From Burkholderiales bacterium (GTDB lineage: Bacteria > Pseudomonadota > Gammaproteobacteria > Burkholderiales > SG8-39), in assembly GCA_017880745.1 (NCBI GenBank), contig JADGRR010000069.1:1-10032 (forward strand): DNA of 10,032 nt, read 5' to 3'. The notes under the pieces were generated by a model. That model was given only the letters and a program-made list of their open reading frames with translations, did not search any database and was not told where the DNA came from. Below, in pieces: positions 1 through 5,325 of this stretch (positions are counted from its first letter, which is position 1; each line of letters opens with the position of its first letter). The position numbers were made by a program, and so were the translations under genes.

Positions 1-3
1 GCA

Positions 4-20
4 GGCGGCTGAACGCCGCC
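4..20. repeat. Small GC hairpin at left edge
   Basis: GGCGGC (4-9) and GCCGCC (15-20) form a perfect 6-bp stem around a 5-nt loop. No T-run follows on the plus strand, so this is not a convincing rho-independent terminator. It may be the end of a transcription unit that lies left of the window. The rest of 1-85 shows no gene; AATCACC near 42-48 and GGTGATT near 76-82 form a loosely spaced inverted repeat of unknown meaning. Confidence 0.3.
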
Positions 21-85
21 CGGGGGGCGTGAGTCGTCGCAAATCACCATCCTTGAATGCCGGGAAAAGGTCACGGGTGATTGTA

Positions 86-115
86 TTGCGCCTCGTTATC
101 GACATTCGATATCAT
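86..115 (+). promoter_or_regulatory. Candidate sigma-70 promoter for the MFS gene
   Basis: TTGCGC (86-91) and TATCAT (110-115, 5 of 6 to TATAAT) are separated by 18 bp. They would start a transcript near 122, giving a leader of about 23 nt before the ATG at 145. The -35 box is weak (TTG only). The call is by eye and is supported mainly by position, in an AT-richer patch directly ahead of the gene. Confidence 0.35.
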
Positions 116-144
116 ACTTGGCTCCAGCCATCTGCAAGTGATGA

Positions 145-1344
145 ATGTCAACCTCTGGCCTGAAGCCTTCCCCCGCCATTCCGCGCAGCATCTGGATGCT
201 CGGTTTCGTGAGCCTGTTCATGGACGTTTCGTCCGAGCTGATTCACGGTCTGTTGCCGGTATTCATGGTCTCGAGCCTGGGCGCGAGCGCCTTTGCCGTG
301 GGCATCGTTGAAGGCATCGCTGAATCCACCGCCCTGATCGTCAAGGTTTTTTCAGGAGTGCTCAGCGACTACCTCGGCAAGCGAAAAGCGCTGGCGGTGA
401 TCGGTTATACCCTGGGCGCGCTCTCCAAGCCCCTGTTCGCGCTCGCCGTGTCGGTGAACTGGGTGCTCGCGGCGCGCTTCATGGACCGCATCGGCAAGGG
501 CATACGCGGTGCGCCGCGCGACGCTCTGGTCGCCGATCTGGCGCCGCCGGAGATCCGCGGCGCGGCATACGGCCTGCGCCAATCGCTGGACACGGTCGGC
601 GCTTTCCTCGGTCCCTTGCTCGGCGTAGCGCTGATGCTGTTCTGGGCGGGGGACTTCAGGACCGTATTTTGGTACGCCCTGATCCCGGCCATCATCGCCG
701 TGCTGCTGTTGGTATTCGGCGTGGAGGAACCCGGCACGGGCGCAGTCCGGCACAAGCCGGTCAATCCGATTCAGTGGAAAACGCTGGCCGAACTGGGCAG
801 CGCCTACTGGCTCGTGGTCGCGGCCGGCGCCGTGTTCACGCTGGCCCGGTTCAGCGAGGCGTTCTTGATCCTGCGCGCACAGCAGCAGGGATTGCCCGAT
901 AGCTACGCGCCGCTGGTGCTGGTGGTGATGAACCTCGTCTACGCGTTCAGCGCTTATCCTTTGGGGAAACTGGCTGACCGCATGAGCCATATGGCGCTCC
1001 TGCGCGCGGGGCTGGTCATGCTGATCGCCGCCGACCTGGTCCTGGCCGAGGCGCAGGGGCTGGCGGCGGTCGCCCTGGGCGTGGCCTTATGGGGCCTGCA
1101 TCTGGGCATGACCCAGGGCCTCTTGGCCACCATGGTCGCCGACACTGCGCCGGCGCATTTGCGCGGCACGGCGTTCGGCTTTTTCAACCTGGCGAGCGGC
1201 GTCGCGATGCTCCTTGCCAGCGTGCTCGCGGGTTTGCTTTGGGACCGGCTTGGTCCGGGTGTGTCCTTCTACGCCGGCGCTGTTTTCTCCCTGACCGCGC
1301 TGCTGATGCTCGCGCTGCGCAGCAGGCGCTCACCTGTCGCCTGA
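145..1344 (+). CDS. Major facilitator superfamily (MFS) transporter
   Basis: This is an inner-membrane secondary transporter of 399 residues, the usual length for a 12-helix MFS protein. The N-half has the MFS motif A, GVLSDYLGKRKAL, at residues 71-83. It is followed by DRIGKGIRGAPRDAL (114-128), a loop typical of one group of uncharacterised proteobacterial MFS carriers. A degenerate second copy of motif A, GKLADRMSHMALL, is at 274-286. Long hydrophobic segments run throughout, with a polar central loop near 195-215 between the two six-helix halves. The start at 145 is forced, because a TGA lies immediately upstream in frame (142-144); no strong ribosome binding site is visible. The gene stands alone, with a 114-nt gap before thiS and a separate promoter candidate there. 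The substrate cannot be read from sequence: drug/metabolite efflux and sugar or organic-acid transport are all possible. The MFS assignment is firm and the function is open. Confidence 0.93.
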   Translation: MSTSGLKPSPAIPRSIWMLGFVSLFMDVSSELIHGLLPVFMVSSLGASAFAVGIVEGIAESTALIVKVFSGVLSDYLGKRKALAVIGYTLGALSKPLFALAVSVNWVLAARFMDRIGKGIRGAPRDALVADLAPPEIRGAAYGLRQSLDTVGAFLGPLLGVALMLFWAGDFRTVFWYALIPAIIAVLLLVFGVEEPGTGAVRHKPVNPIQWKTLAELGSAYWLVVAAGAVFTLARFSEAFLILRAQQQGLPDSYAPLVLVVMNLVYAFSAYPLGKLADRMSHMALLRAGLVMLIAADLVLAEAQGLAAVALGVALWGLHLGMTQGLLATMVADTAPAHLRGTAFGFFNLASGVAMLLASVLAGLLWDRLGPGVSFYAGAVFSLTALLMLALRSRRSPVA

Positions 1345-1382
1345 CGCGAAGCGCTTGGCGTTCTGTCGCCGGTGATTCGAGG

Positions 1383-1411
1383 ATGACCTGCAGCTGGAAC
1401 TGTCGTAAAAT
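1383..1411 (+). promoter_or_regulatory. Candidate promoter for the thiS cluster
   Basis: ATGACC (1383-1388, 4 of 6 to TTGACA) lies exactly 17 bp before TAAAAT (1406-1411, 5 of 6 to TATAAT). The predicted start is near 1418, giving a leader of about 40 nt ahead of the thiS GTG. The leader is too short for a TPP (THI-box) riboswitch, and no THI-box sequence is seen in 1345-1458. The cluster may therefore not be thiamine-regulated at this point. Confidence 0.42.
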
Positions 1412-1458
1412 TGGTGTCATTCCCGGCTGCAGTCCGCCCGCTCACAGAGGTTCGAGAA

Positions 1459-1662
1459 GTGATCGAAGTCCAAGTTAACGGCGCCGCGCAGCGCGTCGAT
1501 TCCGACACCGACGTCGCCGCGCTGCTGCAACGCCTGCAGCTCCAAGGCAAGCGCGTTGCGGTGGAGCGCAACGGCGAGATCGTGCCGCGCAGCCGTTTCG
1601 CGCAGACGGCGCTTGCCAACGGCGACCGGCTGGAAATCGTGGTCGCGGTCGGAGGCGGCTGA
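1459..1662 (+). CDS. thiS: Sulfur carrier protein ThiS
   Basis: ThiS is the small ubiquitin-fold protein that carries sulfur as a C-terminal thiocarboxylate to thiazole synthase ThiG in thiamine biosynthesis. The product is 67 residues, as expected for the family. It begins MIEVQVNG (a beta-strand start typical of ThiS), has VERNGEIVPRS in the middle, and ends in the required Gly-Gly after DRLEIVVAVGG. The start chosen is GTG at 1459: AGAGG (1446-1450) sits 8 nt upstream and the homologous fold begins there. An in-frame TTG at 1411 would add 16 residues, but it has no ribosome binding site and overlaps the promoter candidate. The next gene starts 2 nt after the stop. ThiF, needed to adenylate ThiS, is not in the window. 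Confidence 0.93.
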   Translation: MIEVQVNGAAQRVDSDTDVAALLQRLQLQGKRVAVERNGEIVPRSRFAQTALANGDRLEIVVAVGGG

Positions 1663-1664
1663 GC

Positions 1665-2141
1665 ATGGCCCAGGTACATCATTTCAGCGCCAAGGTGACC
1701 TGGACCGGTGCGGCCAGGGGCGCGACCAGTTCGTACGAGAGCTATTCGCGCGACCACGTCACCGAAGTCCCGGGCAAGCCGCCGCTGCCGGGTTCGGCGG
1801 ATCAGGTGTTCCGCGGCGACGCCTCGCGCCACAACCCCGAAGACCTGCTGGTAGTCTCGCTTTCGACCTGCCATATGCTCACCTACCTCGCGGAAGCGGC
1901 GCGCGCGGGCGTGCACGTCGTCGCCTATTCGGACGAGGCCAGCGGCACCATGCAACTGAAGGATGGCAAGATGCGCTTCACCGAGGTCAGCCTGCGGCCG
2001 CAGGTCGTCGTTGCCAAAGGCAGCGACCCGGCACTGGCGCAAAGGCTGCATGAAAAGGCGCACGAACATTGTTTCATCGCCAGCTCGGTCAACTTTCCCG
2101 TCTCCTGCGACGCGCGCGTGAGCGTCGACGACACCAAATAG
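1665..2141 (+). CDS. OsmC/Ohr-family thiol protein
   Basis: The product is a 158-residue cytoplasmic protein of the OsmC family, whose studied members (OsmC, Ohr) reduce organic hydroperoxides using a pair of cysteines. Both expected cysteines are visible. Cys69 lies in NPEDLLVVSLSTCHMLTYL, the family's signature helix, and Cys136 lies in HCFIASSVNFPV. A third, Cys148, is nearby and also in the C-terminal part. This arrangement is closer to the general OsmC/YhfA-like branch than to Ohr, so peroxidase activity is plausible but not proven. GGAGG (1651-1655), within the last codons of thiS, sits 9 nt before the ATG. With only 2 nt to thiS and 6 nt to thiG, the gene is clearly co-transcribed with them. 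An OsmC protein is not a known part of the thiazole pathway; its position suggests a link to sulfur or thiol chemistry, or simple co-expression. Confidence 0.9.
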   Translation: MAQVHHFSAKVTWTGAARGATSSYESYSRDHVTEVPGKPPLPGSADQVFRGDASRHNPEDLLVVSLSTCHMLTYLAEAARAGVHVVAYSDEASGTMQLKDGKMRFTEVSLRPQVVVAKGSDPALAQRLHEKAHEHCFIASSVNFPVSCDARVSVDDTK

Positions 2142-2147
2142 GCATTT

Positions 2148-2936
2148 ATGGACTCCCTGACTATCGCAGGCAAGGCTTACGCCTCGCGCCTGCTCATCGG
2201 CACCGGCAAGTACAAGGACTTCGACGAGACCCGCCGCGCGGTGGAAGCGAGCGGAGCGCAGATCGTTACGGTGGCGATCCGCCGCACCAACATCGGCCAG
2301 AATGCGGGCGAGCCTTCGCTGCTCGATGCGCTGCCGCCGTCGAAATACACTTATTTGCCCAATACCGCCGGTTGCTACAGCGCGGACGACGCGGTGCGCA
2401 CGCTGCGCCTCGCGCGCGAACTCCTCGATGGCCACGAGCTGGTGAAGCTCGAAGTGCTGGGCGACCCGAAGAGCCTCTACCCGAACATGATGGAAACGCT
2501 CAAGGCAGCTGAAACCCTGGTCAAGGACGGCTTCAAGGTGATGGTCTACTGCAGCGACGATCCGATCCTGGCCAAGCGCCTGGAAGAAATCGGCTGCGTC
2601 GCGGTGATGCCGCTCGCCTCGCTCATCGGCTCGGGCATGGGCATACTCAACCCCTGGAACCTGCAGCTGATCCTGGAAAACGCGAAGGTGCCGGTGATCG
2701 TCGACGCCGGCGTGGGCACCGCGTCCGACGCCGCGATCGCAATGGAACTGGGCTGCGATGGCGTGCTCATGAACACGGCGGTGGCGGCTGCGAAAAATCC
2801 GGTGCTCATGGCGCAGGCGATGAAGAAAGCGGTGGAGGCGGGGCGCGAGGCTTACCTGGCCGGGCGCATGCCGAAGAAACTGTACGCGGCCGCGCCGAGT
2901 TCGCCCACCACCGGCATCATCGGCAAGGCCGCCTGA
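2148..2936 (+). CDS. thiG: Thiazole synthase ThiG
   Basis: ThiG makes the thiazole phosphate half of thiamine from 1-deoxy-D-xylulose 5-phosphate, dehydroglycine (or glycine imine) and ThiS-thiocarboxylate. The protein is 262 residues, normal length for this TIM-barrel enzyme. Landmarks are LLIGTGKY (15-22), RRTNIGQ (45-51), LPNTAGCYSADDAVR (70-84), and LVKLEVLGD (98-106), whose Lys100 is the Schiff-base lysine, followed by Glu102. Further on are MPLASLIGSGMGI (154-166), IVDAGVGTASDAA (184-196) with the conserved Asp186, and MNTAVAAAKNPV at 208-219. The catalytic set therefore looks intact. The start is the ATG 6 nt after the OsmC stop; the ribosome binding site is weak (AATAGG region), suggesting translational coupling. 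Identification is certain from motifs alone. Confidence 0.97.
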   Translation: MDSLTIAGKAYASRLLIGTGKYKDFDETRRAVEASGAQIVTVAIRRTNIGQNAGEPSLLDALPPSKYTYLPNTAGCYSADDAVRTLRLARELLDGHELVKLEVLGDPKSLYPNMMETLKAAETLVKDGFKVMVYCSDDPILAKRLEEIGCVAVMPLASLIGSGMGILNPWNLQLILENAKVPVIVDAGVGTASDAAIAMELGCDGVLMNTAVAAAKNPVLMAQAMKKAVEAGREAYLAGRMPKKLYAAAPSSPTTGIIGKAA

Positions 2937-2940
2937 GGCC

Positions 2941-2960
2941 TGCCGGGGAGGTCCCCGGCA
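2941..2960. repeat. Perfect hairpin between thiG and trmB
   Basis: TGCCGGGG (2941-2948) and CCCCGGCA (2953-2960) form an 8-bp GC-rich stem with a 4-nt AGGT loop, beginning 4 nt after the thiG stop. No U-tract follows, so it is not a canonical rho-independent terminator. It could protect the thiG 3' end, reduce read-through into trmB, or be a copy of a dispersed REP-like repeat; only a genome search would tell which. Confidence 0.55.
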
Positions 2961-2976
2961 CCAGGCGCGGCATCCG

Positions 2977-3654
2977 ATGCCCCCAACTTCCCATCCGCCG
3001 ATACGCAGCTTCGTGCTGCGCCAGGGCCGCGTGTCCAACGCGCAGCGGCGCGCGGTCGATACCCTGCTGTCGGTCTACGGCATCGCCTACGCGCCCGGCG
3101 CGCTCGACTTCGAGCAGGTGTTCGGCCGGCGCGCGCCGACGATCCTGGAGATCGGCTTCGGCATGGGCGAGACCACCGTGCGCATCGCGCAGGCGCACCC
3201 GGAGAACAATTACCTCGGCATCGAAGTGCACACCCCGGGCGTGGGCGGCCTGCTCAAGCTCATCGACGAAGGCAAGCTCGCCAATGTGCGCCTGATCCAG
3301 CACGATGCGGTCGAAGTGCTGGAGCACATGATCGCGCCCGCGTCGCTCGCCGGCGCGCATATCTTCTTCCCCGACCCCTGGCCGAAAAAACGCCACCACA
3401 AGCGCCGCCTGATCCAGCCCGCCTTCGTCGCGCTGCTCGCCTCGCGCCTCGCGCCGGGCGCCTACCTGCATGCCGCTACCGACTGGCAGGAGTACGCCGA
3501 GCAGATACTCGCGGTGTTCGCCGCCGCGCCCGGCCTGGTCAATACCGCGCCGGGCTTCGCGCCGCGCCCGGACTACCGGCCGCTGACCAAGTTCGAGGAC
3601 CGCGGCCTGAAGCTCGGCCACGGGGTGTGGGATATCATTTTTTGCAAGACTTAA
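2977..3654 (+). CDS. trmB: tRNA (guanine-N7-)-methyltransferase TrmB
   Basis: TrmB methylates N7 of G46 in the variable loop of tRNAs using S-adenosylmethionine. The 225-residue product has the family pattern in order. IRSFVLRQGRVSNAQ (9-23) is the usual N-terminal arm. ILEIGFGMGE (56-65) is the SAM-binding motif I, GIEVH (81-85) follows, and FFPDPWPKKRHHKRR (130-144) carries the catalytic Asp133. The C-terminal signature RPLTKFEDRGLKLGHGVWD is at 201-219. All expected functional residues are present. The ATG at 2977 has no clear Shine-Dalgarno sequence, but no other ATG/GTG/TTG is available in frame between the thiG stop and it. Association of trmB with thiS-thiG is a recurring arrangement in betaproteobacteria (from memory). 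It lies 40 nt downstream of thiG across a hairpin and is probably read at least partly from the thi promoter. Confidence 0.96.
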   Translation: MPPTSHPPIRSFVLRQGRVSNAQRRAVDTLLSVYGIAYAPGALDFEQVFGRRAPTILEIGFGMGETTVRIAQAHPENNYLGIEVHTPGVGGLLKLIDEGKLANVRLIQHDAVEVLEHMIAPASLAGAHIFFPDPWPKKRHHKRRLIQPAFVALLASRLAPGAYLHAATDWQEYAEQILAVFAAAPGLVNTAPGFAPRPDYRPLTKFEDRGLKLGHGVWDIIFCKT

Positions 3655-3815
3655 GAATCAGCGATATGCGCATTACGCGGTTGATACCCGCTTGCATGCT
3701 GCGTCGCCGAATGCCAATGGGAGAAATCAACGCTATTAGAGGCACGCTGAAAGTCTCAGTTCGACCCGTTGCCGCCGCTCGCGCTTCCTAGAAGCGGCCG
3801 CTCAGCGCCCACCGG
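3655..3815. other. Intergenic region after trmB, no gene seen
   Basis: Convergent spacer between trmB (+) and the polysaccharide operon (-). CGCTTC (3782-3787) and GAAGCG (3791-3796) make a tight 6-bp hairpin with a 3-nt loop, but no T-run follows on either strand. A 41-codon open frame from 3666 to 3791 lacks a ribosome binding site and any recognisable motif, so it is not called. No rho-independent terminator for trmB is visible. Confidence 0.5.
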
Positions 3816-3848
3816 AAAAGAAAAGACCCAGAACGACCTCGTTCTGGG
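3816..3848 (-). terminator. Rho-independent terminator (sRNA / polysaccharide operon)
   Basis: CCCAGAACGA and TCGTTCTGGG form a perfect 10-bp inverted repeat (3848-3827). On the minus strand they are followed by TCTTTTCTTTT (3826-3816), ending just before CC. The plus strand has an A-rich lead-in but no T-tail, so it works for leftward transcription. It closes the small RNA and probably also any read-through from the dehydrogenase gene, whose stop is 94 nt upstream. Confidence 0.85.
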
Positions 3849-3888
3849 CCAAAGCGTTCAAAGAAGAGGAGGAGAACTCTTTGAACGT
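3816..3888 (-). ncRNA. Small RNA with anti-Shine-Dalgarno hairpin loop
   Basis: Read on the minus strand, two hairpins follow each other within about 73 nt. Hairpin 1 has perfect 10-bp arms, CGTTCAAAGA (3887-3878) and TCTTTGAACG (3864-3855). They enclose a 13-nt loop (3877-3865) that reads GTTCTCCTCCTCT and so contains CCTCC, the anti-Shine-Dalgarno core found at the 3' end of 16S rRNA. After a 6-nt linker, hairpin 2 has perfect 10-bp arms (3848-3839 and 3836-3827) and is followed by TCTTTTCTTTT, a rho-independent terminator. A -10-like CATAAG (3900-3895) would place the start at A3888, directly before hairpin 1. The -35 region is poor, so processing from the 3' UTR of the upstream operon is an alternative. 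Betaproteobacteria are known to carry toxic small RNAs with anti-Shine-Dalgarno loops (recalled as the Rfam 'Betaproteobacteria toxic small RNA' family), and this fits that plan. Strand choice rests on the T-tract and loop. The structure is seen directly; the function is inferred. Confidence 0.62.
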
Positions 3889-3894
3889 GTTGCG

Positions 3895-3900
3895 CTTATG
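3895..3900 (-). promoter_or_regulatory. Possible -10 box of the small RNA
   Basis: CATAAG on the minus strand (4 of 6 to TATAAT) lies 6 nt before A3888, where the first hairpin begins. At a 17-bp spacing the -35 position reads CTCCGA, which is a poor match, so either an activator or RNA processing would be needed. Weak call. Confidence 0.25.
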
Positions 3901-3942
3901 CCGTGACTCGAAGCACCTCGGAGTGAACCTGGGTTGGCTGCC

Positions 3943-5325
3943 TTACGCCTTCACAACGTTATCTTGGGGCTTCAGGAATACGCCTCTAGTGTCTACGATA
4001 AGCTGCGCATGCTTCTGAATTAGGGCATAGTCAAATTTAGCGTGGTCGGTAGCCAAGAGGACGAGGTCGTAGGCACTGATGGCCTTTGCATCGAGAGAAA
4101 CGCTCTTAAAATAAAAATGGTATTTCCGCATGCGCGGAAATACGGCGACGTGGGGATCCGAGTAATCGATTAGCGCACCTTTATCCGTGAGCAGTTCCAT
4201 CAGTTCGACGGCCGGAGATTCGCGCATATCGCCGACATTCTTCTTGTAGGCAATGCCCAAAACGAGCACGCGGCTGCCGCGAACCGCCTTGCCGCGCTCA
4301 TTCAGGGCGTCAATACACTTGGCGACGACCCATTGCGGCATGGAACTGTTGATTTCGCCCGCGAGCTCGATAAATTTGGTATGCACCCCGTATTCCCGGG
4401 CCTTCCATGTCAGATAGAACGGATCGATCGGGATGCAATGCCCTCCAAGCCCCGGTCCGGGGTAATACGGCACGAAGCCAAAAGGTTTGGTTGCGGCTGC
4501 CCGTATCACTTCGTGAATGTCGATTTGCATTCGATCGGCGATTATTTTCATCTCGTTCACGAGCCCAATGTTGACGGCGCGGTGAATATTCTCCAGGAGC
4601 TTGGTCAACTCGGCCGTTCGCGCGGAACTTACCGGCACGACCTTGTCGATCGCGAGCGAATACAGCGCAAGGCCGACTTCCAGACAAGCGGGCGTGACGC
4701 CGCCGCAAACCTTGGGAATCGTGTTTGTCCGATATTTCGAATTGCCCGGGTCTTCCCGTTCCGGCGAGAAGACCAGAAAGAAATTCTCGCCGACCGTCAG
4801 CCCCTGGGCTTCGATGCGCGGCTTGACCTCCTCATCCGTCGTTCCGGGGTAGGTGGTGCTCTCGAGGGAGACAATCTGTCCCCGGCGGAGGTAGGGCGCC
4901 AATGCGTCTATGGTATTCGTTACGAATGACAGGTCCGGCTCGCGGTACCGGCCCAGCGGTGTCGGCACGCAGATGATGATGGCGTCCGCTTCAGCGACCC
5001 CGGCGAAGTCCGTGGTCGCTTCCAGTCCTCTTGCGCGGGCCCGCGCTATCGACCTGCCGGGAATGTGCTCGATGTAGCTCTCGCCGTCCTGCAGCGAGGC
5101 GATCTTTTCCGCGTCGATGTCTATACCCAACACGCGATAGCCCACCTCCGCGAAGCGCAGCAGCAACGGCAAGCCTACGTATCCAAGTCCGACAATTGCG
5201 ATGGTCGATGTTTTGGCCTGCAGCCTGCGAATGAGGCGGCGTCTGATCGACGTGGCGCGTGCACCAAAGGCCGGCGGATCCTCGGTTGCAATGTCCGCCG
5301 AGGCGCGGGTCAGCGTGTCATCCAT
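3943..5325 (-). CDS. Nucleotide-sugar 6-dehydrogenase (UDP-GlcNAc/UDP-Glc type)
   Basis: This cytoplasmic enzyme oxidises the C6 hydroxyl of a UDP-sugar twice with NAD+ to give the uronic acid. The 460-residue protein has the NAD-binding motif VGLGYVG (45-51). It also has CVPTPL (119-124), FSPEREDPGN (186-195), LLENIHRAVNIGLVNE (243-258), and the catalytic Cys297 in GLGGHCIPIDP. The C-terminal UDP-binding domain contains GIAYKKNVGDMRESPA (357-372). FSPEREDPGN and the GGHCIPIDPFYLTWKA run are typical of the WbpA/WecC side of the family, so UDP-GlcNAc or UDP-GalNAc is a likelier substrate than UDP-glucose, though this is not proven. The ATG at 5325 is preferred: upstream residues in this frame are only the antisense-like reading of the glycosyltransferase gene. 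It overlaps that gene by 16 nt, with no Shine-Dalgarno, implying translational coupling. About 38 residues rich in Arg precede the fold. The 3' half is AT-richer than its neighbours. Confidence 0.93.
   Translation of the reverse strand: MDDTLTRASADIATEDPPAFGARATSIRRRLIRRLQAKTSTIAIVGLGYVGLPLLLRFAEVGYRVLGIDIDAEKIASLQDGESYIEHIPGRSIARARARGLEATTDFAGVAEADAIIICVPTPLGRYREPDLSFVTNTIDALAPYLRRGQIVSLESTTYPGTTDEEVKPRIEAQGLTVGENFFLVFSPEREDPGNSKYRTNTIPKVCGGVTPACLEVGLALYSLAIDKVVPVSSARTAELTKLLENIHRAVNIGLVNEMKIIADRMQIDIHEVIRAAATKPFGFVPYYPGPGLGGHCIPIDPFYLTWKAREYGVHTKFIELAGEINSSMPQWVVAKCIDALNERGKAVRGSRVLVLGIAYKKNVGDMRESPAVELMELLTDKGALIDYSDPHVAVFPRMRKYHFYFKSVSLDAKAISAYDLVLLATDHAKFDYALIQKHAQLIVDTRGVFLKPQDNVVKA

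Noticed and set aside
352..990. Minus-strand open frame opposite the MFS transporter
   Set aside because: Shadow of the transporter; composition is dominated by Gln, Arg, His and Glu with no motif.
1345..1458. TPP riboswitch upstream of thiS
   Set aside because: No THI-box-like sequence is seen and the predicted leader is only about 40 nt, too short for the aptamer.
1269..3038. A 589-codon minus-strand open frame across thiS, osmC and thiG
   Set aside because: It is antisense to three firmly identified genes, is rich in Arg/His/Gly as expected for a shadow frame in GC-rich DNA, and shows no recognisable domain.
3666..3791. 41-codon plus-strand open frame after trmB
   Set aside because: No ribosome binding site and no recognisable feature; consistent with chance.
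3796..3803. 8-bp GCGGCCGC sequences here and near 6981
   Set aside because: Expected by chance in GC-rich DNA; not evidence of cloning or of a repeat element.
3855..3887. Plus-strand reading of the hairpin, with AGGAGG displayed in the loop as a sequestered ribosome binding site
   Set aside because: No start codon with a plausible gene follows on the plus strand, and the T-tract of the neighbouring terminator points to minus-strand transcription.
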